DNA from: Ascochyta rabiei
Taxonomy: Eukaryota > Ascomycota > Dothideomycetes > Pleosporales > Didymellaceae
DNA length: 64,000 nucleotides
Direction: 5' to 3'
NCBI RefSeq assembly: GCF_004011695.2
Contig: NC_082414.1
Span: 744,001-808,000 of the forward strand
This document shows positions 9,876-22,240 of the stretch, in pieces (within the stretch, counting starts at the first letter, position 1; the number at the start of each line of letters is the position of its first letter). The notes beneath the pieces were generated by a model, which saw nothing but the letters and a program-made list of their open reading frames with translations, had not been told where the DNA came from and searched no databases. A program made the position numbers and the translations under genes.

Positions 9876-10625
9876 CTGTGGTAAAGTTGTTTATTCACGA
9901 AGGCTTCCGAGCGATCAAGAGCAATGCAGTGTGCTTTTGTGACTTGCTAGAAAACTGCGAGCTCGATCGTTAGTGTGGCGCAAGAGTCTTTAGTGATCTA
10001 GCTATGCTGATCTTTCATCAGCACGTCTAGAAGTGTTGAAACCACAGTGAGAAGTATTTTGAGGAAGACTATGATCTGAACGCGCACGTCGAGCCAACGA
10101 CGAGTTCTGAGCGCATTTTGTCTCACACGTATCACCGTACTTCTGTTACGAGCATCTGGAGAGCCAAGCCTGCACTTTGCTTGCCAGTCCTACGCTTCAG
10201 TTCCTGATTCTATACACTGAAAAAAGAGCGCACAAAAAGTAATTACTAGGCTACACCTCAGCACATCTCCCCAGAAAGACCTCGTCGAGAGCTTCGAGGT
10301 TTTGAGGGACCGCAATCTCATGACGCTTTCTCAGGCAAGGTAGTAGCAACTCTGTATTTGCAGCTGCGGGAATTCAATTGCTAGAAGGTGGGATGCAGAA
10401 ATTTGGTGAGTTATCCATAGCGTCCTGGTTGTAACTCATAGTAGTGGAGTCAGGACCAAGTTTTGTGTGAAAAAGGTCGGTACTTTCGATTCCACTTCTG
10501 GTTCTCCTTCATTGACGAACAACACACTGGTGTGTAACAGCACCGGCCCTGCTTGATTCTTCTCACATACACTTCCGCCAAACCATCTCCCTGTTCTTCG
10601 ACACTGTCTCGTGTGTCATCAAGAT
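9876..10625. other. Intergenic, searched for the missing 5' exon
   Basis: About 750 bp. I read the minus strand for the N-terminal exon of the nicotinamidase-like gene and found only a weak resemblance (TALLLI at about 9920-9937) that is followed by a stop. Nothing else recognisable. Confidence 0.45.
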
Positions 10626-11292
10626 CTAGTTGCACTTGCCCCACTTGCTCTGGCACCAGTTCGCTGCACCACAGAAATCGGCTCCGCTACCGCAAAAGTT
10701 CGATCCAGAACAGCACAGTCCACTCTTGCACTTCTTGTTAACAATGGGTCCGCAAGTCTCGCCCTCACCCGCATCGGGACCTCTCGCAACTGTCGGCTCA
10801 GCAGGTGCCTTCTCGTTATCGCACTTTCCGAAGCCGGCCTGACAGCCGTCACCGCAGTAAAGGCTCTGGTCCTGAATGTCGTTCTTGGGGCCGCAATGGC
10901 CAGCGGAAGAGCAGCAGCGGTAGAAGTAGCCGTTGGCTCCGGCACCGGGGCAGGTGACGCCGCCTTGGGCGTGACCGCAGACATCGATGACGGGGACAGA
11001 GGCAGGGAAGGTTTGTGCGGGGGAGGTCGTTTCAGGAGCGCAGGAGGAGCCGGGGGCAGAGAAGGACTTCAAGCAGCTAGAGGCGTCGCAGTGGTCCTTG
11101 GTGCTACCGCACTGTATGAATTAGTTATAGTTTCTAACACAGCAACTTAGAGCGACATACCCATCCATACTGAGAGCAGCAGTTGTTGTCCTTGCAAACC
11201 AAGTTGCCGTACTTAGGGCCACAGTGCTCGGGGTCAATCTGAGCGATGACACCAGCAGCGAGGGAAAGGATGGTGACAGCGGCGAACTTCAT
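10626..11292 (-). CDS. Secreted protein with three chitin-binding (CBM18/hevein) modules
   Basis: Two exons (11292-11161 and 11111-10626) with a 49-nt intron inside module 1; 205 residues. Signal peptide 1-17 (MKFAAVTILSLAAGVIA). Three Cys-rich modules follow: about 24-57 (CGPKYGNLVCKDNNCCSQYG then WCGSTKDHC), 89-141 (CGHAQGG...CCSSAGHCG) and 164-204 (CGPIVNKKCKSGLCCSG). The CCS-x-x-G-x-CG core defines hevein-type CBM18. No catalytic domain is present, so the protein should bind chitin in the wall or apoplast. In plant-associated fungi such proteins can shield hyphae from chitinases (as Avr4, of a different fold, does); this role is inferred. Module 2 has extra spacing and may be divergent. 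Confidence 0.9.
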
Positions 11293-12182
11293 TATGACTA
11301 CGTTTGATTCTGTAACGAATGGCTTTTATGAAAACGAATGTATGCGACACGACAAGACAACAAAGTACAATCGACAACAGAAAGAAACCCGCGGATGTCC
11401 AGTGCAGCTGTCTTATGTAGACATATTTTTAGATGACCCCGTATTGTTCTGCCCGCTCGTACCTTGCATGTCCAATCACCACCGCGTGTAGTGAGGCCTG
11501 ATGGGCGCTTTGCAAGGTTGTTCTCGTGAATTTTGAACGCTTTGAACGTTAGCGGGCGCTATGGGCTGCCAGTTTACGTCAAAAAGTAAGCCCATGGTTA
11601 ATTGCAGGGATCGTTGCGGTTCCAAAACAGATCTCATTGACTCGGAGATTTGCCTTCGGGGGACGTGGTGGCCGAGGTGGCGGCTTATCGTGCACTGGAA
11701 TGAAGAAGTTTGCTGGTGCGTGTGTTTACACTCAAACATGCTGACTGACGTACACAAAGAAGCCTATCAGCATTGTGACAGCAAGCAGGCCTGACCGGCT
11801 GAACACGAGGCACGAAAATGCGCAGTCTGACGAGGATGAAGAGCTGGAGTGGAGCCGTCAATGCCGAAGTTAAGCAAACGCCAAGCGCTAGCGGCCGGAT
11901 CCAATCACGACCCTATCCACGTTTGCCCCTGATTCTGCCTCCGGATCCAGACGCCGTCGAGCACGAAGCTTTGAGGCGTTAGCTTATCATGTCGCTTGCA
12001 ACTTCTGGGTTGAAAGGGAGAGACGAGGCTTGATCATGGCTTCATTGCTTCATATCGAAATGTGCGGCTGGGCTGAGCAGGCTGCTGTTCCGGGGCCTTA
12101 AGCTGCATCACTATTCTAGGTAATCCATAAGCTCGCCAGTGAGCTTGAAGGTAAGACGTGCACTATGAAAAAAGAGTGTCTT
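11293..12182. other. Intergenic, nothing recognised
   Basis: About 890 bp between the chitin-binding gene start and the SDR stop. A short word at about 11853-11866 (GCCGAAGTTAAGC) resembles part of 5S rRNA, but the flanks do not continue the match. No coding region is supportable. Confidence 0.5.
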
Positions 12183-13356
12183 TTAGTTTCCAGCCTGCAT
12201 GGAGTAGCCTCCGTCAACGGTGACAGTCTGGCCGTTGAGGTACTGGCACATTGTAACGAAGAGGATAGAAGCAGCCATGTCTGTGTCCTTGCCCGGGCGC
12301 TGGGCAGGAAGGCCCTCCTTCTTCTCTTTTGGCATCTCGGACTTCTGGTTGTCGTCGCGGCTCTCCTGGGTAGTCATCTCGCTTGGGAACACACCTGGGG
12401 CGATGCTGTTAACGCGAACCTTGATGCCATTCTTCGCGATCTCGGTAGCAAGCATCTTGTTGACGTGAATAGTAGCGCACTTGCTGGCGTTATAAGAGAA
12501 GTGGTCTTGTGAGATGCGGACATGGCCGGAGATGGAAGAGATGTTGACAATCGTGGACGACCAACCATGCGTTTGTTGTGTGCCCTTTGCAAGAAGAGGA
12601 AGGAAGGCGGTCCCCTGGGGAACGTTAGCTGGATTTGGTCGGAGTGAGAGCATCGTTAGACGTACCATCAGGAATGGACCGACAACGTTGGTTTGGTAGG
12701 TGTCGAGCCACTCTTTCTCAGATGTCTCGCCAAACATGTTCTTCGAGAACTCTTCAGCACTGTCCACCTTGGTGCTGGTCTTGCCAAACGCGATTCCAGC
12801 GTTATTGACGAGAATGTCCAAGTGCTTTTCCTTCGATTCGATTTCCCTTAAAATTTTCCTCAAACATAGTCAGTCTCAAAAATCGAGGTGAATATCTGGA
12901 GGCATCTTACTGTACACCGTCCTTGGTCTGAACGTCTCCAACAATGGGGATGATCTGGCCAGGAATGTCTTTGCCGTGGACCTCAACGACTTTCGCGAGC
13001 TTCTCTTCTGTCCTACCGACAATGTAGACCTTGGCACCGTTGACTGCAAGAGTCTGTGTGATCATGAGGCCGATGCCAGATCCACCACCTGTAACGAGGG
13101 CAATCTTGTCCTTAACATTGAAGATGTTGGACTGCGTGAGCTCTGCGTTGTTGGACATGGTGGAGTAGGGGTGTTGCAATTGATTTGAGATCTGGTTTGC
13201 GCCTTCTGGTGCGGGCATGAGATTCCTATGAGCTGGTGTAGGGTGTTTGAGAAGGGGCTGCCGTGTGGCAGTTGATAAACAGCGGAAACTGTGTTGTCGA
13301 CGACTGACGTCACGAGCAAGACCGATGACGTTGGAGGGCACTTTTTTCGTGAACAT
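12183..13356 (-). CDS. Short-chain dehydrogenase/reductase
   Basis: Three exons (13356-12911, 12846-12666, 12614-12183), introns 64 and 51 nt; 352 residues, or 286 from the internal ATG at 13158. In the shorter numbering: cofactor motif TGGGSGIG 23-30, NNAG, catalytic Ser about 170 (NISSISG), Tyr184 and Lys188 in YNASK, and the terminal VDGGYSMQ. It is a classical NAD(P)-dependent oxidoreductase of the type annotated in fungi as RhlG-like 3-oxoacyl reductase; the substrate is unknown. The second intron is a multiple of three and open, so the unspliced frame also reads through. The extra N-terminus is rich in Arg, Ser and hydrophobics (VIGLARDVSRRQHSFRCLS) and could be a mitochondrial presequence; dual targeting by alternative starts is an inference. 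Confidence 0.88.
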
Positions 13357-13511
13357 GACGGTCTGTCGAGCGCTTGGAACGTAAAAGTGAATGCAGGTGG
13401 AACATAAGAGGGGAAGTGCAGGCTAGAGATACTCGTCGGCTGCGAGGCGTGCACGAGCTGCAGCGGCCTCGATCATTAACGTGCTCATGACATCACATCA
13501 TTGGCCAATGC

Positions 13512-13796
13512 CTATTGGAGCTCGACGACTGAACAAAGCGTGTGCTGGACGTACGAACCACACCCGCGGGAGCGTCGCCCATGCCAGGGAGCGTCGTTGA
13601 TGGTGTGGGCCGCGCTCACCTTGCAGTCGTTCTCCTCAGATTCTTGCAACTCAACCTTATTGTCGGAGCCCTGCACATTGGTTCCTGGGTGTTCATCCAT
13701 GAAGAATTCATGTGTCCAACGTATCCAATCCGTACCGAATTTTCTCACGACGTCGTCACCATCATGTCCAAGTTCGAATATTGCCGTTTTCGCCAT
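13512..13796 (-). CDS. Possible small hypothetical protein
   Basis: Open frame of 94 codons from an ATG at 13796. The first ~59 residues look protein-like (FELGHDGDDVVRKFGTDWIR, THEFFMDEHPG) and end at a fair GTGAGC donor after NDCK; removing 75 nt would give a 69-residue protein ending SVVELQ. No family recognised and no second line of support. It lies 155 bp upstream of the SDR on the same strand and could equally be part of its leader region. Confidence 0.25.
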   Translation of the reverse strand: MAKTAIFELGHDGDDVVRKFGTDWIRWTHEFFMDEHPGTNVQGSDNKVELQESEENDCKVSAAHTINDAPWHGRRSRGCGSYVQHTLCSVVELQ

Positions 13797-14058
13797 GCAC
13801 CTTCCTGCCAGCTACACCCAGGTTCATGCTGATCATAGATGTACCAAACAAGGACTACAGCGTTGCCAAAACCTCGAGCTTTCCTTGGTCCAGTACTTTC
13901 AAGTTTCCAGAAACTGGGCTGTTTATTTGGGCAAGCGTTGAGCAACGTCTGACTCAAAATCTCTAGACTGCTGACTGACGGCTATGTAGCTGACGGCGTT
14001 TCTTGTTAGTTCATTCGAGGCCATGTTTGTTCTTTGGTATCGAGTCTTGTATAGTCTT

Positions 14059-16158
14059 TCAATGGAACTTTGCCTGCACGCCTCCGTATCTGACACCATC
14101 GACTTTCAGCTCAAAGACCAAGCCAGCGCTCTCTATCCGCATGTCAAGCGTGAAGTCGAGATTGTCGAACACCACTCCTTTGGTGGTTGTCAATCGAGTG
14201 AACAAGCTCTTTGGCACTGTGTCCAAATCCGTAGTCAGCGTGCACACGTTGATAAGACCTTTTTGGAAGGAGTCCGGTGCAACGTCCATATCGCAGGCAA
14301 TCAAATCATCTTCGACGATTAAAGACTGGCCCGGTCGGAAGTTGCGCGTGTAGTGGAATGAGATTGGTTGTGCTTCTGACACTTGCGCACCCTGAATAAT
14401 GTTAGCGACGTACTCGTCCAAAGTTTGCGGCACACTTACCTTTGCAATATGCCACTGCATACGATCGCTCACCATCCACCGCTCCCAAAGTGGACTCCAG
14501 TATCGATCGGATATGGGATGCTTAGATTCGTCAAAAACAGTAGCGTAGCTTGTACCGTAGTGCCATCGGCTTCTCCTGCTGACAACCATACTGCCCTCTA
14601 GGCCGCGAAGCACGGCACCTCGTACTACTGCAGTCCAAGCGTGAATTGGGTGGTAGATCTCCACGGACTGCGTAGCGCTCATTGCAATGGCGTGGGTTGG
14701 ACGTTCCGAGTAGGGCGGGGGTGGTGCGCTGTTGAAGTGTGACTTCATCCGACCGTACAAGTAGTTGCTCTGTCCGAATCCCCCTACAAGGACAATTCCA
14801 CAAACAAGACCATCTTCCGCTCTTATAGTCTCCACTTGACCCTCTACCAGGTTGATGACCTCCTGCACAACTGGATCGAAGATGCTCTTGACCTGCTCAT
14901 TGCTCATAACTAGAAAACCAGAATCGAGTCCCGCCTCCTCATCATCAGGTAAACCGGGAAAAGGTACGTTTACTTCATTGTCTTCGTCCTCGTTGAAGTT
15001 GCGCTTCACAAACTCTTCAAAGTATTTCAACCCCATGTTCCAGGTTTTCGCTTTCTTCTCGCGCATCCAGTTGTAGCGGTCGGCGCCGATGCGCTGCTTG
15101 ACATGGTCTTCGAATCGGTAGTTGAGGAAAGCCGAGCCACAAAGGTTTCCAGTGCCGACAGCACTTTCTTCGACGCGTAGAGGAGACAATTGGGTGATTT
15201 TGTATGCGATGAGATCGACAGTACCACCACCTAAGTCCGGTCAGCCTTCTTCAACCTTTCGGCAGCCATCGACATACCAGCATCGCAAACGACGAAGTTA
15301 TCCCCAACCTTGAGATGATTCGGTTGTATCGCCTTGAGTGTATACACTGCAGCAGCTTCAGGCTCAGATATGATCTTCAGATCGTGTCGATTTCCCATAC
15401 CTGCCTTCTCCGCAGCTTTCAATGTAGCATCCTTCGCTGAGTCTGACCATACAGCTGGCACCGTCAGGACAAATTGCACCTCTGTCAGGCTCATGAAGGT
15501 CTCCCCGTACCTCCTTGTCAGAGTCTCCATTGTGTGTTTGTATATATGCGACAGATAGTCTGTCACCGCCTCATTGACCGTCTTCTCGTATTTGCGGAGT
15601 TGAGCTGCCGTCTCCAGCGGCGATACAAAATGAGGGAGCTTCTGATTGCGGTCGAGGAACAGCTTTATACACCGCAGGCGCGTTTCTTCGGGCTTGAACT
15701 GAAACCCCCATTTTACGTTTGCTGCAGGCTTCGCTGAGGCTTCAAGCGACGACGTAGAGCCGTTCGATGGAGGGGCATCGGTGTAGCCTATTTCGGTGGG
15801 GACTTTGTCTGATGTGATTCCTGAAAGCAAATGAGCACTCATGTTTTTCCGGTCGCAGTGAAATTGTGGCGTACCATTACCCCCAGGCCACGTCTTGATA
15901 ATGTCAATGTCATCCGGAGTCGCAGAATAAACAGCGGCCACGCCTCCATCAGGTCAGCCTCCGAGTATTCTATGGTCTGCGCATTGCGAGCCACCTACCA
16001 CTGTATGTTGTGCCAAAATCGACACCGACGATCAGGCGATCGTACGTGGTGCTTGCACTCGAAGCGGCACCGATTGCGCTTGTCGCCAGGTTCGCATTGG
16101 ACCCTGGGTTGAAAGCGAAGGGGGCATTGCTCCCTCTGAACGGCAACGTCGTGCTCAT
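14059..16158 (-). CDS. Hsp70-like ATPase-domain protein (HSPA12 type)
   Basis: Five exons (16158-15999, 15943-15875, 15820-15278, 15230-14440, 14391-14059), introns 47-55 nt, 631 residues. An actin/Hsp70 ATPase fold is shown by phosphate-1 motif VGVDFGTTYSG, connect-1 region IISEPEAAAVYTL, phosphate-2 motif VVCDAGGGTVDL and adenosine motif IVLVGGFGQSNYL. The canonical Hsp70 substrate-binding domain and EEVD tail are absent; instead there is a ~200-residue C-terminal part (DRYWSPLWERWMVSDRMQWH ...) seen in fungal HSPA12-like proteins. Such paralogues are expanded in filamentous fungi and their clients are unknown. Cytosolic (no signal or transmembrane segment). The ATG at 16158 is preferred because the frame upstream lacks one. 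The last intron is in-frame and open, so retention would add 16 residues. Confidence 0.88.
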
Positions 16159-16588
16159 TTCTCTTTGTATGAGAACAAGGCTAGGCGGGCGCGTCAAGGT
16201 TATCGTCTCGTTTCTCGCGGTCGCGTTGCGGGGTCAAATCAGCTATCGTCAAGCTGTTGCACGCGGAGACGAGTTAAATCGAGGGCGCAGTAGACCTTAA
16301 GGTCAAGTAAAGGGGAGCCTGAAAGACATCGCAGAATCCAGGCGCCTGCCGAGCTTTCTCGTGCAATAGTGAAGCCTGAAGCTGGCGGTAGGCTATGCCC
16401 AGGGCGTCCAGCTGCAGCACTGTCGATCGTCAGTCGCGTATGGCTACGCCGCAGCCCCGCTGTGCTCCGGTCATCCTTACAAGATCTTCCAGGCAACAAT
16501 CTAAGCCGTTCGGTACTGCAGCCATATCTCCCGAGAATGGTTGGTGCTGGAGATGAAACCCTGAGAGCGGAACGAACTTGTTGAAGCT

Positions 16589-18255
16589 ATGAACGGCGAA
16601 AAGAAGAGCACTGGTCAGTCTCCACGCCGCACAAGCTGCTGCGCTGGTCTGGATCGATACTGACACAAGCAGATCTTTCTAGTAGACTCAGCGTGAAACG
16701 TGGAGGAAAGTTGATTTCGAAGACGCTCGGCAAGTCTTCATCAGCGCCCTCCGTCAGCGCCCCGCCTAAAGCTGCCGTTGGCGCGTCAAAAGTAAAAAAG
16801 GATGAGGTGCAGAGACGCAAGAACTCTTTCCATAAGATGCTCCGTGCGTCGTCCAAGGAGAAAGACAGCGCCCGCCCTGTACCGCTGATTGATCCTGCAC
16901 CAAGTGCATCTCAAACACATGACAGCCATAGCAATCATGTGGACTCCTTAGCGGCAAATGCAGCTGTTTCTGCAGAGAATGGCAGAATTTCCAAGCTTGA
17001 GAGGACGCATGGCCCAGGCGACGTTCATCTCACAGAGCTCGAGAAAGCACTGGCAGCTACGCAAGCCGAGACAGCGGCGTTGAAACAAGAGCTGGAGAGA
17101 GTTAAGCAGGATGCGCAAGCCTCTGTTGAGATATCCAGGTACCAGGCAGCGGAAGCACATCAAAACGCCACACGAGAGTTCGCCATGACTGTCGAAAATG
17201 AAGCTCACGAGGTGGACTGCAAGCTTCAGCATCAGCACCATCAATGTGACGAGGAATTGATGAACCAGAACCATGACCTCCGCTATCGCCTCGTCGAACC
17301 CCAAGACCAGCACATGGCGCAATCAGCACGACAGCTTCCAACCCCCATGCACAACGAAGAAAATTGGGAAGCTTTGACGCTACGTTTGCACGAGGCCGAG
17401 AAGGAGTCGCACTCCCGCCTCCAACAGCTTCTATTGCTCAAGTCTAGCATCTCGTCCCTCACACGCACAGACTCACAGGTCGCCGACAGCGAGCTTGCAG
17501 AAGCGTTCGCGCAACTGGCCAACCGAGTAAGAGAATGGGTCGTGTCGAACTATAGACGCACGAAGATGAATCTCGTTGACGCTCCTTCTGCGACTACCGA
17601 GTTACTCAAGTCAATCAAGACCGACTACGAAGAAATCATAGCAACTGATAAGCTTGCACTGTATCAAGCCATTGTGTCCCGCTTCCTCATGCGAATCTTC
17701 GATGAGCTTGTGGTCTTTGGCATGCCAGGTTGGGGTATGTATGCTGGAGTTAGAGCATTCTCTGCAAAGATACAGAATGCTGGCGCCGAGTTTTGTGAGT
17801 GGAGACGTGCGACGCTTCGGGTCGTTGAAAAATACCAGCTCGGACCGGCTTTCCAAGAACAAAAAGACGAGATACTGCAAGGACTTGCCACCGAGCTTGA
17901 AGCAATTCTGCTATCCATTACGTCTACAAATCTTACGCCGGGTGCTCGGGCTTCGTTGTTCGGTATTTTGAACACGGCTGCGGAACTGCAGCGGACACTT
18001 TGTTTACAGAAGGCCCAGTATCGCGTTCATTTCTTCGACACCCTCGAGCACGAAAGAGATCACGTTGAGAACCGTACGATGGAGCCAGTGAATGATCTAG
18101 AGTATTCCACGGACGAGGGCAATGGCCAACACACAGCACATAGGTTTGGTTTCTGTGTCTTTCCATGCTTGAAGAAGCTCGGCCATGAAGTTGAGGCTGA
18201 CACAGAATTGGAAAACATTGTTTTCAAGGCCAGAGTGTGTTGCGGTGTTGGTTGA
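16589..18255 (+). CDS. Coiled-coil protein of unknown function
   Basis: Two exons (16589-16613 and 16673-18255) with a 59-nt intron; 535 residues. The start is inferred: the large frame has no early ATG, and the short exon MNGEKKST joins in phase to DLSSRLSVKRGGK. Residues ~1-70 are basic and Ser/Lys-rich; ~110-165 form a coiled coil (LEKALAATQAETAALKQELE); ~170-270 is Gln/His/Glu-rich; ~280-500 is a predicted helical globular domain (FDELVVFGMPGWGMYAGV, EFCEWRRATLR). No known domain recognised. Proteins of this layout occur in related fungi, often without assigned role. The stop lies 106 bp from the ZIP4 stop on the opposite strand. Confidence 0.75.
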
Positions 18256-18361
18256 GCTTATTTCAAGTTTTGAGCTCCTGAACGCCTCCCATCTCATGAC
18301 CATCGCCCGTCTAGGGTCACTCTCCAATACGGTCAAGCTGGAGATGCATACACGAGAAAAC

Positions 18362-21300
18362 TTATTTGTCGAACTGCAAAGCCGAGAACTTTCCCATCAG
18401 CAGATCTCTTAGGCGTCCATCGTCCTCGAGCCACTGCGCAACTGTCATAGCTTTCTCCGCCCATTCTTTACACAACGTATCGTTGTCTGCCAAGTAATAG
18501 TCCACAGCACGATTGAAAGACGACGTGGCTAGCCACTCAAGTTCTGTAGCCGGGTATCGATCGGGCTGCTTTAGCTTCTCGTCAGTTGAATCGACGTCAT
18601 GTTCGAGCTTTACAGGACTTGGGGGAGGGGTGGCCATGGATGACAATAAGGCACCAGACAGATGCGGACGCTGAGTGTGCTTAGAAAACAACAAGGTCAA
18701 CGAAGTTGGATGCAAACGTACCCCATATTTCTTCGCTGCAATTTGCGTAGCCTGATCGAGGCACTTGAGGCTGATGGTTTCATCGAATGTGAGGGTAGAT
18801 TCGAAAAGACATCGAAGCCAACGCGATAGTCTCGTGACATCGCTACCGTTTTGTCGCGACGTCAAATTGATTATCTTCTGCAGCATCGACAAAGCTTCTG
18901 GCCAGCAGTTAGCACGCCACCCGTAAAACTATATTGCTTGCGACTCACTGCCTTGGTATCTCGCATCCGCATTGGCTTGCACGAGAGACGAATGGATAAC
19001 AAGGACCAAATCTGCCAGTGTTTCGTAACGATCTGAGCTCTTGCAGGTCCAACATTGCTCAAAAAGGCTGTCGAGCTCATCCCATCTCTGTAACTTCAGA
19101 ACCGCTTCCAGCTCGAGCTTCACTATCTGCAGTTGTTTGGACAGTATGTCGTCTTGTGCAGCTCCGCTTAATATCTTCGCTACCTCGGTTGTGACACAGC
19201 GAAACTCCTGGCAATGTTTACGTACTTCTAAGTAGTATTGAAGCTGGTTTGTTAGTCCAGCACACCGCATCAAGACTTGGAAAACCCACGTGAGCTTCCT
19301 GGTTATCTTCTGCTCGCGCCAACGTGGTGTACGTACAAGCGGTAAGAAATTCGCAAAAGCCAAGCCGCAAGCCTAAGTCGGCAGTCGCTTCTGACTGATC
19401 TTGCTCTTTTTGCAGCCTGATGAACTGGCTGATCGTTAGTGGAGGCCTGATAAGATCTTTCAAACACCTCTCACCCCGGCACAGGCATTCAGCAGTCTGA
19501 CCAAACTTTGCGGTATTATTTCCGCGCAATACTTCAACGACATGTTGTATGAATTCTTTGAGAACCATTCGAGCTCCTGTACGGTGAACAGTTGCTGCTC
19601 AAGCGTGCTGGGTCTGCGCCGAGATCTTTTGGCCTGGTTATAGGCTCCTTCGAAAGCTGTGCACAGCTGGTTGAGAATCTCGCCATCCACCGCACCGTCT
19701 TTCGTAAGTTCTGATTGCAAGAGCCTTAATGTGACACTTCCCAGGGTTAGACCAACCACAATAACAGTACCTGAGAGCTTACCGTAAGAGTGCAGGGAGA
19801 TTAATACCAGCTGGTGCAGTGTAGTCATATTTGTCCAGGACTCGTTCGAGAGCATGGATCGCTTGGCGTTTGTTGCCGACGCTCTGTGCCTCCATCACAC
19901 AAGCATAGAGAAGTGTTGCATCTTTCGAAGAGTTTCGACATACAGCGTCTAAGCATTCAGAAGCTGTGATAGTGAGCCTGGGAATGATCTACAGCTGTCG
20001 CTGAGCTTACTGAAATCTGCATCCCCGCTTCTGAGGCCAACTTTGTACATCAAATATCGCGTCACCGGCTCATCTCGACCAGTTTCGGGTATGTTACAGT
20101 ACGCACTCCGAGCAGCTCCATAGTCATGTCGCCACAATGCAGACTGAATGATTTTTCTGCACATGTTCAGTCACTACACTTTAGGGTGACAGAATATGTC
20201 GAACGACCACGCACCTCGTAACCTTCACCTTGTTCTGAGTACCGGCCTTGTCGAGTATGGGGTGAAGACAAAGTCGACACCATGCTTCAGTTGCGTTGTG
20301 CTGCTCTTGGGCTGATAACTCCTCAACTTTTTTCCAGAGCAACGTTTGCGCAGCATGAGTCGCAGGAGCCGAGAGCGAAGAGTTGGACTCTTGCAGCACA
20401 GTGTCGAACATATCTTGCAGCTGCTCAAGAGTATTCTCAGCATGAACATTGGTTGTACTGATCCAGACACGAGTAATTGTGGCCTTTTCAATCCATGAGG
20501 TATTTTCTTCTCTGATCAACCGGATTGTGATCAAATCGTCAAGTACTTTGCATGCGTAGACATTGCTTTTGTTCTTTAGTACCGGTCGTCAAAATATCGG
20601 AATCTGTCTTCATACCTGATTTCTTTCAATCTATGGATATGATGTATGATTGTCTTGAAGTTGGTATCATTGAGTACAATAGTTCGGATCATTCGAGCAA
20701 GCACTACATCCATTAGTCCAGAGCTTTCGGCCAAACACTGACTTACCGTTGCAATACTCGCTTCCATCATGTTTTGCTGCTGAGATGAGTTCAAGTTTCA
20801 ACAAAGATACCACCAACTTGTCTCCATAATCAGCTTCCATAAGCTTGACCAAGTGCCATGCTTTATCAGACGCTCCAGGTACGTCGAGCTTCATATGCGC
20901 CTGGACTACGAGATGTATCAGCCCTGATATTGCTCAAGAGATAAAGAACTCACCGAGACTCTGCATCATACACAGTCTTAGTTCGCCAGCCTCGGGGCTC
21001 ATCATCTCAAGGTGTTGCTCTCCGAATACATCGAAAGCACGCTGTAGCCACCTCACCGCAATCTCATAGCTGTGTTTAAACAGGGCTTGCTTCCCAATTT
21101 CGAAGAGCAAGTCCGCTAGGTGCTCTGCCGTGCTAGGGGAGGGCACATAGGTGAGTTGCTTACACCTCGCAAACATGTGCTCTGCCATATCAAGACGGTC
21201 TTGATAGAAGGCCTGAAAAGCTTCTTGTCAGTGCACTGCTATCAAGAAAACACTGACAAGGCTTACCAGGACAGTCCGTACCGCAAAATACTCGAGACAC

Positions 21301-21898
21301 AGAGACCTCGCGATGCTGGCTTCTTCGCGTTGACTGTCACCGTCTTTACGCTCACCACTCATAACGTCTTCGTAAGTCGCAGCTTTTTCGAGCACCTTTG
21401 TGGCGCTTTCGAACTCTTGTGCCAATATGCAAGCCTTCGCCGCCTTCAATGCGACCTTCATGAGGCGAATGCATGCTTTGCACTCGCGACTCTTCACGGT
21501 CTGATCACCAGCCGAGTCAAGCAGCAAAAAAGCGTATGCGCGCAGAAGACAGATAGTGCTGCTATTGCCAGCTTTCCTATCATTGGTTTTCCCGCTCTGG
21601 GTTGGCTCGTCACGCCGTAGACGAGTGGATAGATTCCAAAGCTCAGTGCCTAGCTTCTCAAGCTCATCGCGCTTCGCGAGGACGGTTGGTGAAGACTGTA
21701 GTGGTAATTTACGTATTTGCGCATACAGATCGTTGAGAAGTGCTGGTTCGGCGGTCTTGATGCGTGAGGTGAGGGTGGAGGCGAAAGCTGCGTGTTGTCA
21801 GGGTTGGAAAGCGACAACTGCGTTGAGCGACACCTACTGATAACGGCCTTAAGTTTCTTTTCGCGCTCAGTATTTGCTGCGGACTGACTTGGAGCCAT
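18362..21898 (-). CDS. ZIP4: Meiosis protein SPO22/ZIP4-like
   Basis: Thirteen exons, all phases consistent: 21898-21838, 21787-21267, 21212-20954, 20905-20747, 20703-20616, 20565-20215, 20156-20011, 19963-19783, 19724-19475, 19424-19290, 19243-18949, 18897-18722, 18670-18362; introns 43-58 nt; 976 residues. The protein is entirely helical and TPR-like, and ends with the family's conserved block: RYPATELEWLATSSFNRAVD, YYLADNDTLCKEWAEKAM, LRDLLMGKFSALQF. In yeast, Zip4/Spo22 is a scaffold of the ZMM group that stabilises crossover intermediates and promotes synaptonemal complex assembly in meiotic prophase. The high intron number is typical of meiotic genes and offers a way to limit expression to meiosis (inference). 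An intact frame implies retained sexual capacity. Confidence 0.93.
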
Positions 21899-22240
21899 CG
21901 TTGGGGTGCAGAGTTGAAGCGGCAACGAGTTGGTGAGGGAAGATGTTTGAGATCGTGACTGCCTTCTACGGGCCAGCCAACGCTACAAAACAAAAACCAA
22001 CAATAGGAAGCACGACAGCAAAACATCATTCAATTAATGCGAAAGATATGTGCGGATTGCACAATGGTATACTAAGTGAGAGATGTGTCTCTGCGAAACA
22101 TAAAGAAAGGTTTTACCGAAACGACAACGTGATACCCTTGCCTGATGAACGCCTGCCTACTTGCGTAGCAAACTAGTGTACAGTGGTAGCTTAGAAAGTA
22201 TTTCCAGTATTTTTTTACAATCGCAATAGCTTGTTCTGTA
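21899..22240. other. Intergenic, presumed ZIP4 promoter
   Basis: 342 bp between the ZIP4 start and the stop of the regulator gene downstream on the same strand. A 77-codon plus-strand open frame here has no similarity. No motif recognised. Confidence 0.5.

Noticed and set aside
11830..11890. 5S rRNA-like words (GCCGAAGTTAAGC)
   Set aside because: Only about 13 nt match; flanking conserved boxes of 5S RNA are missing.
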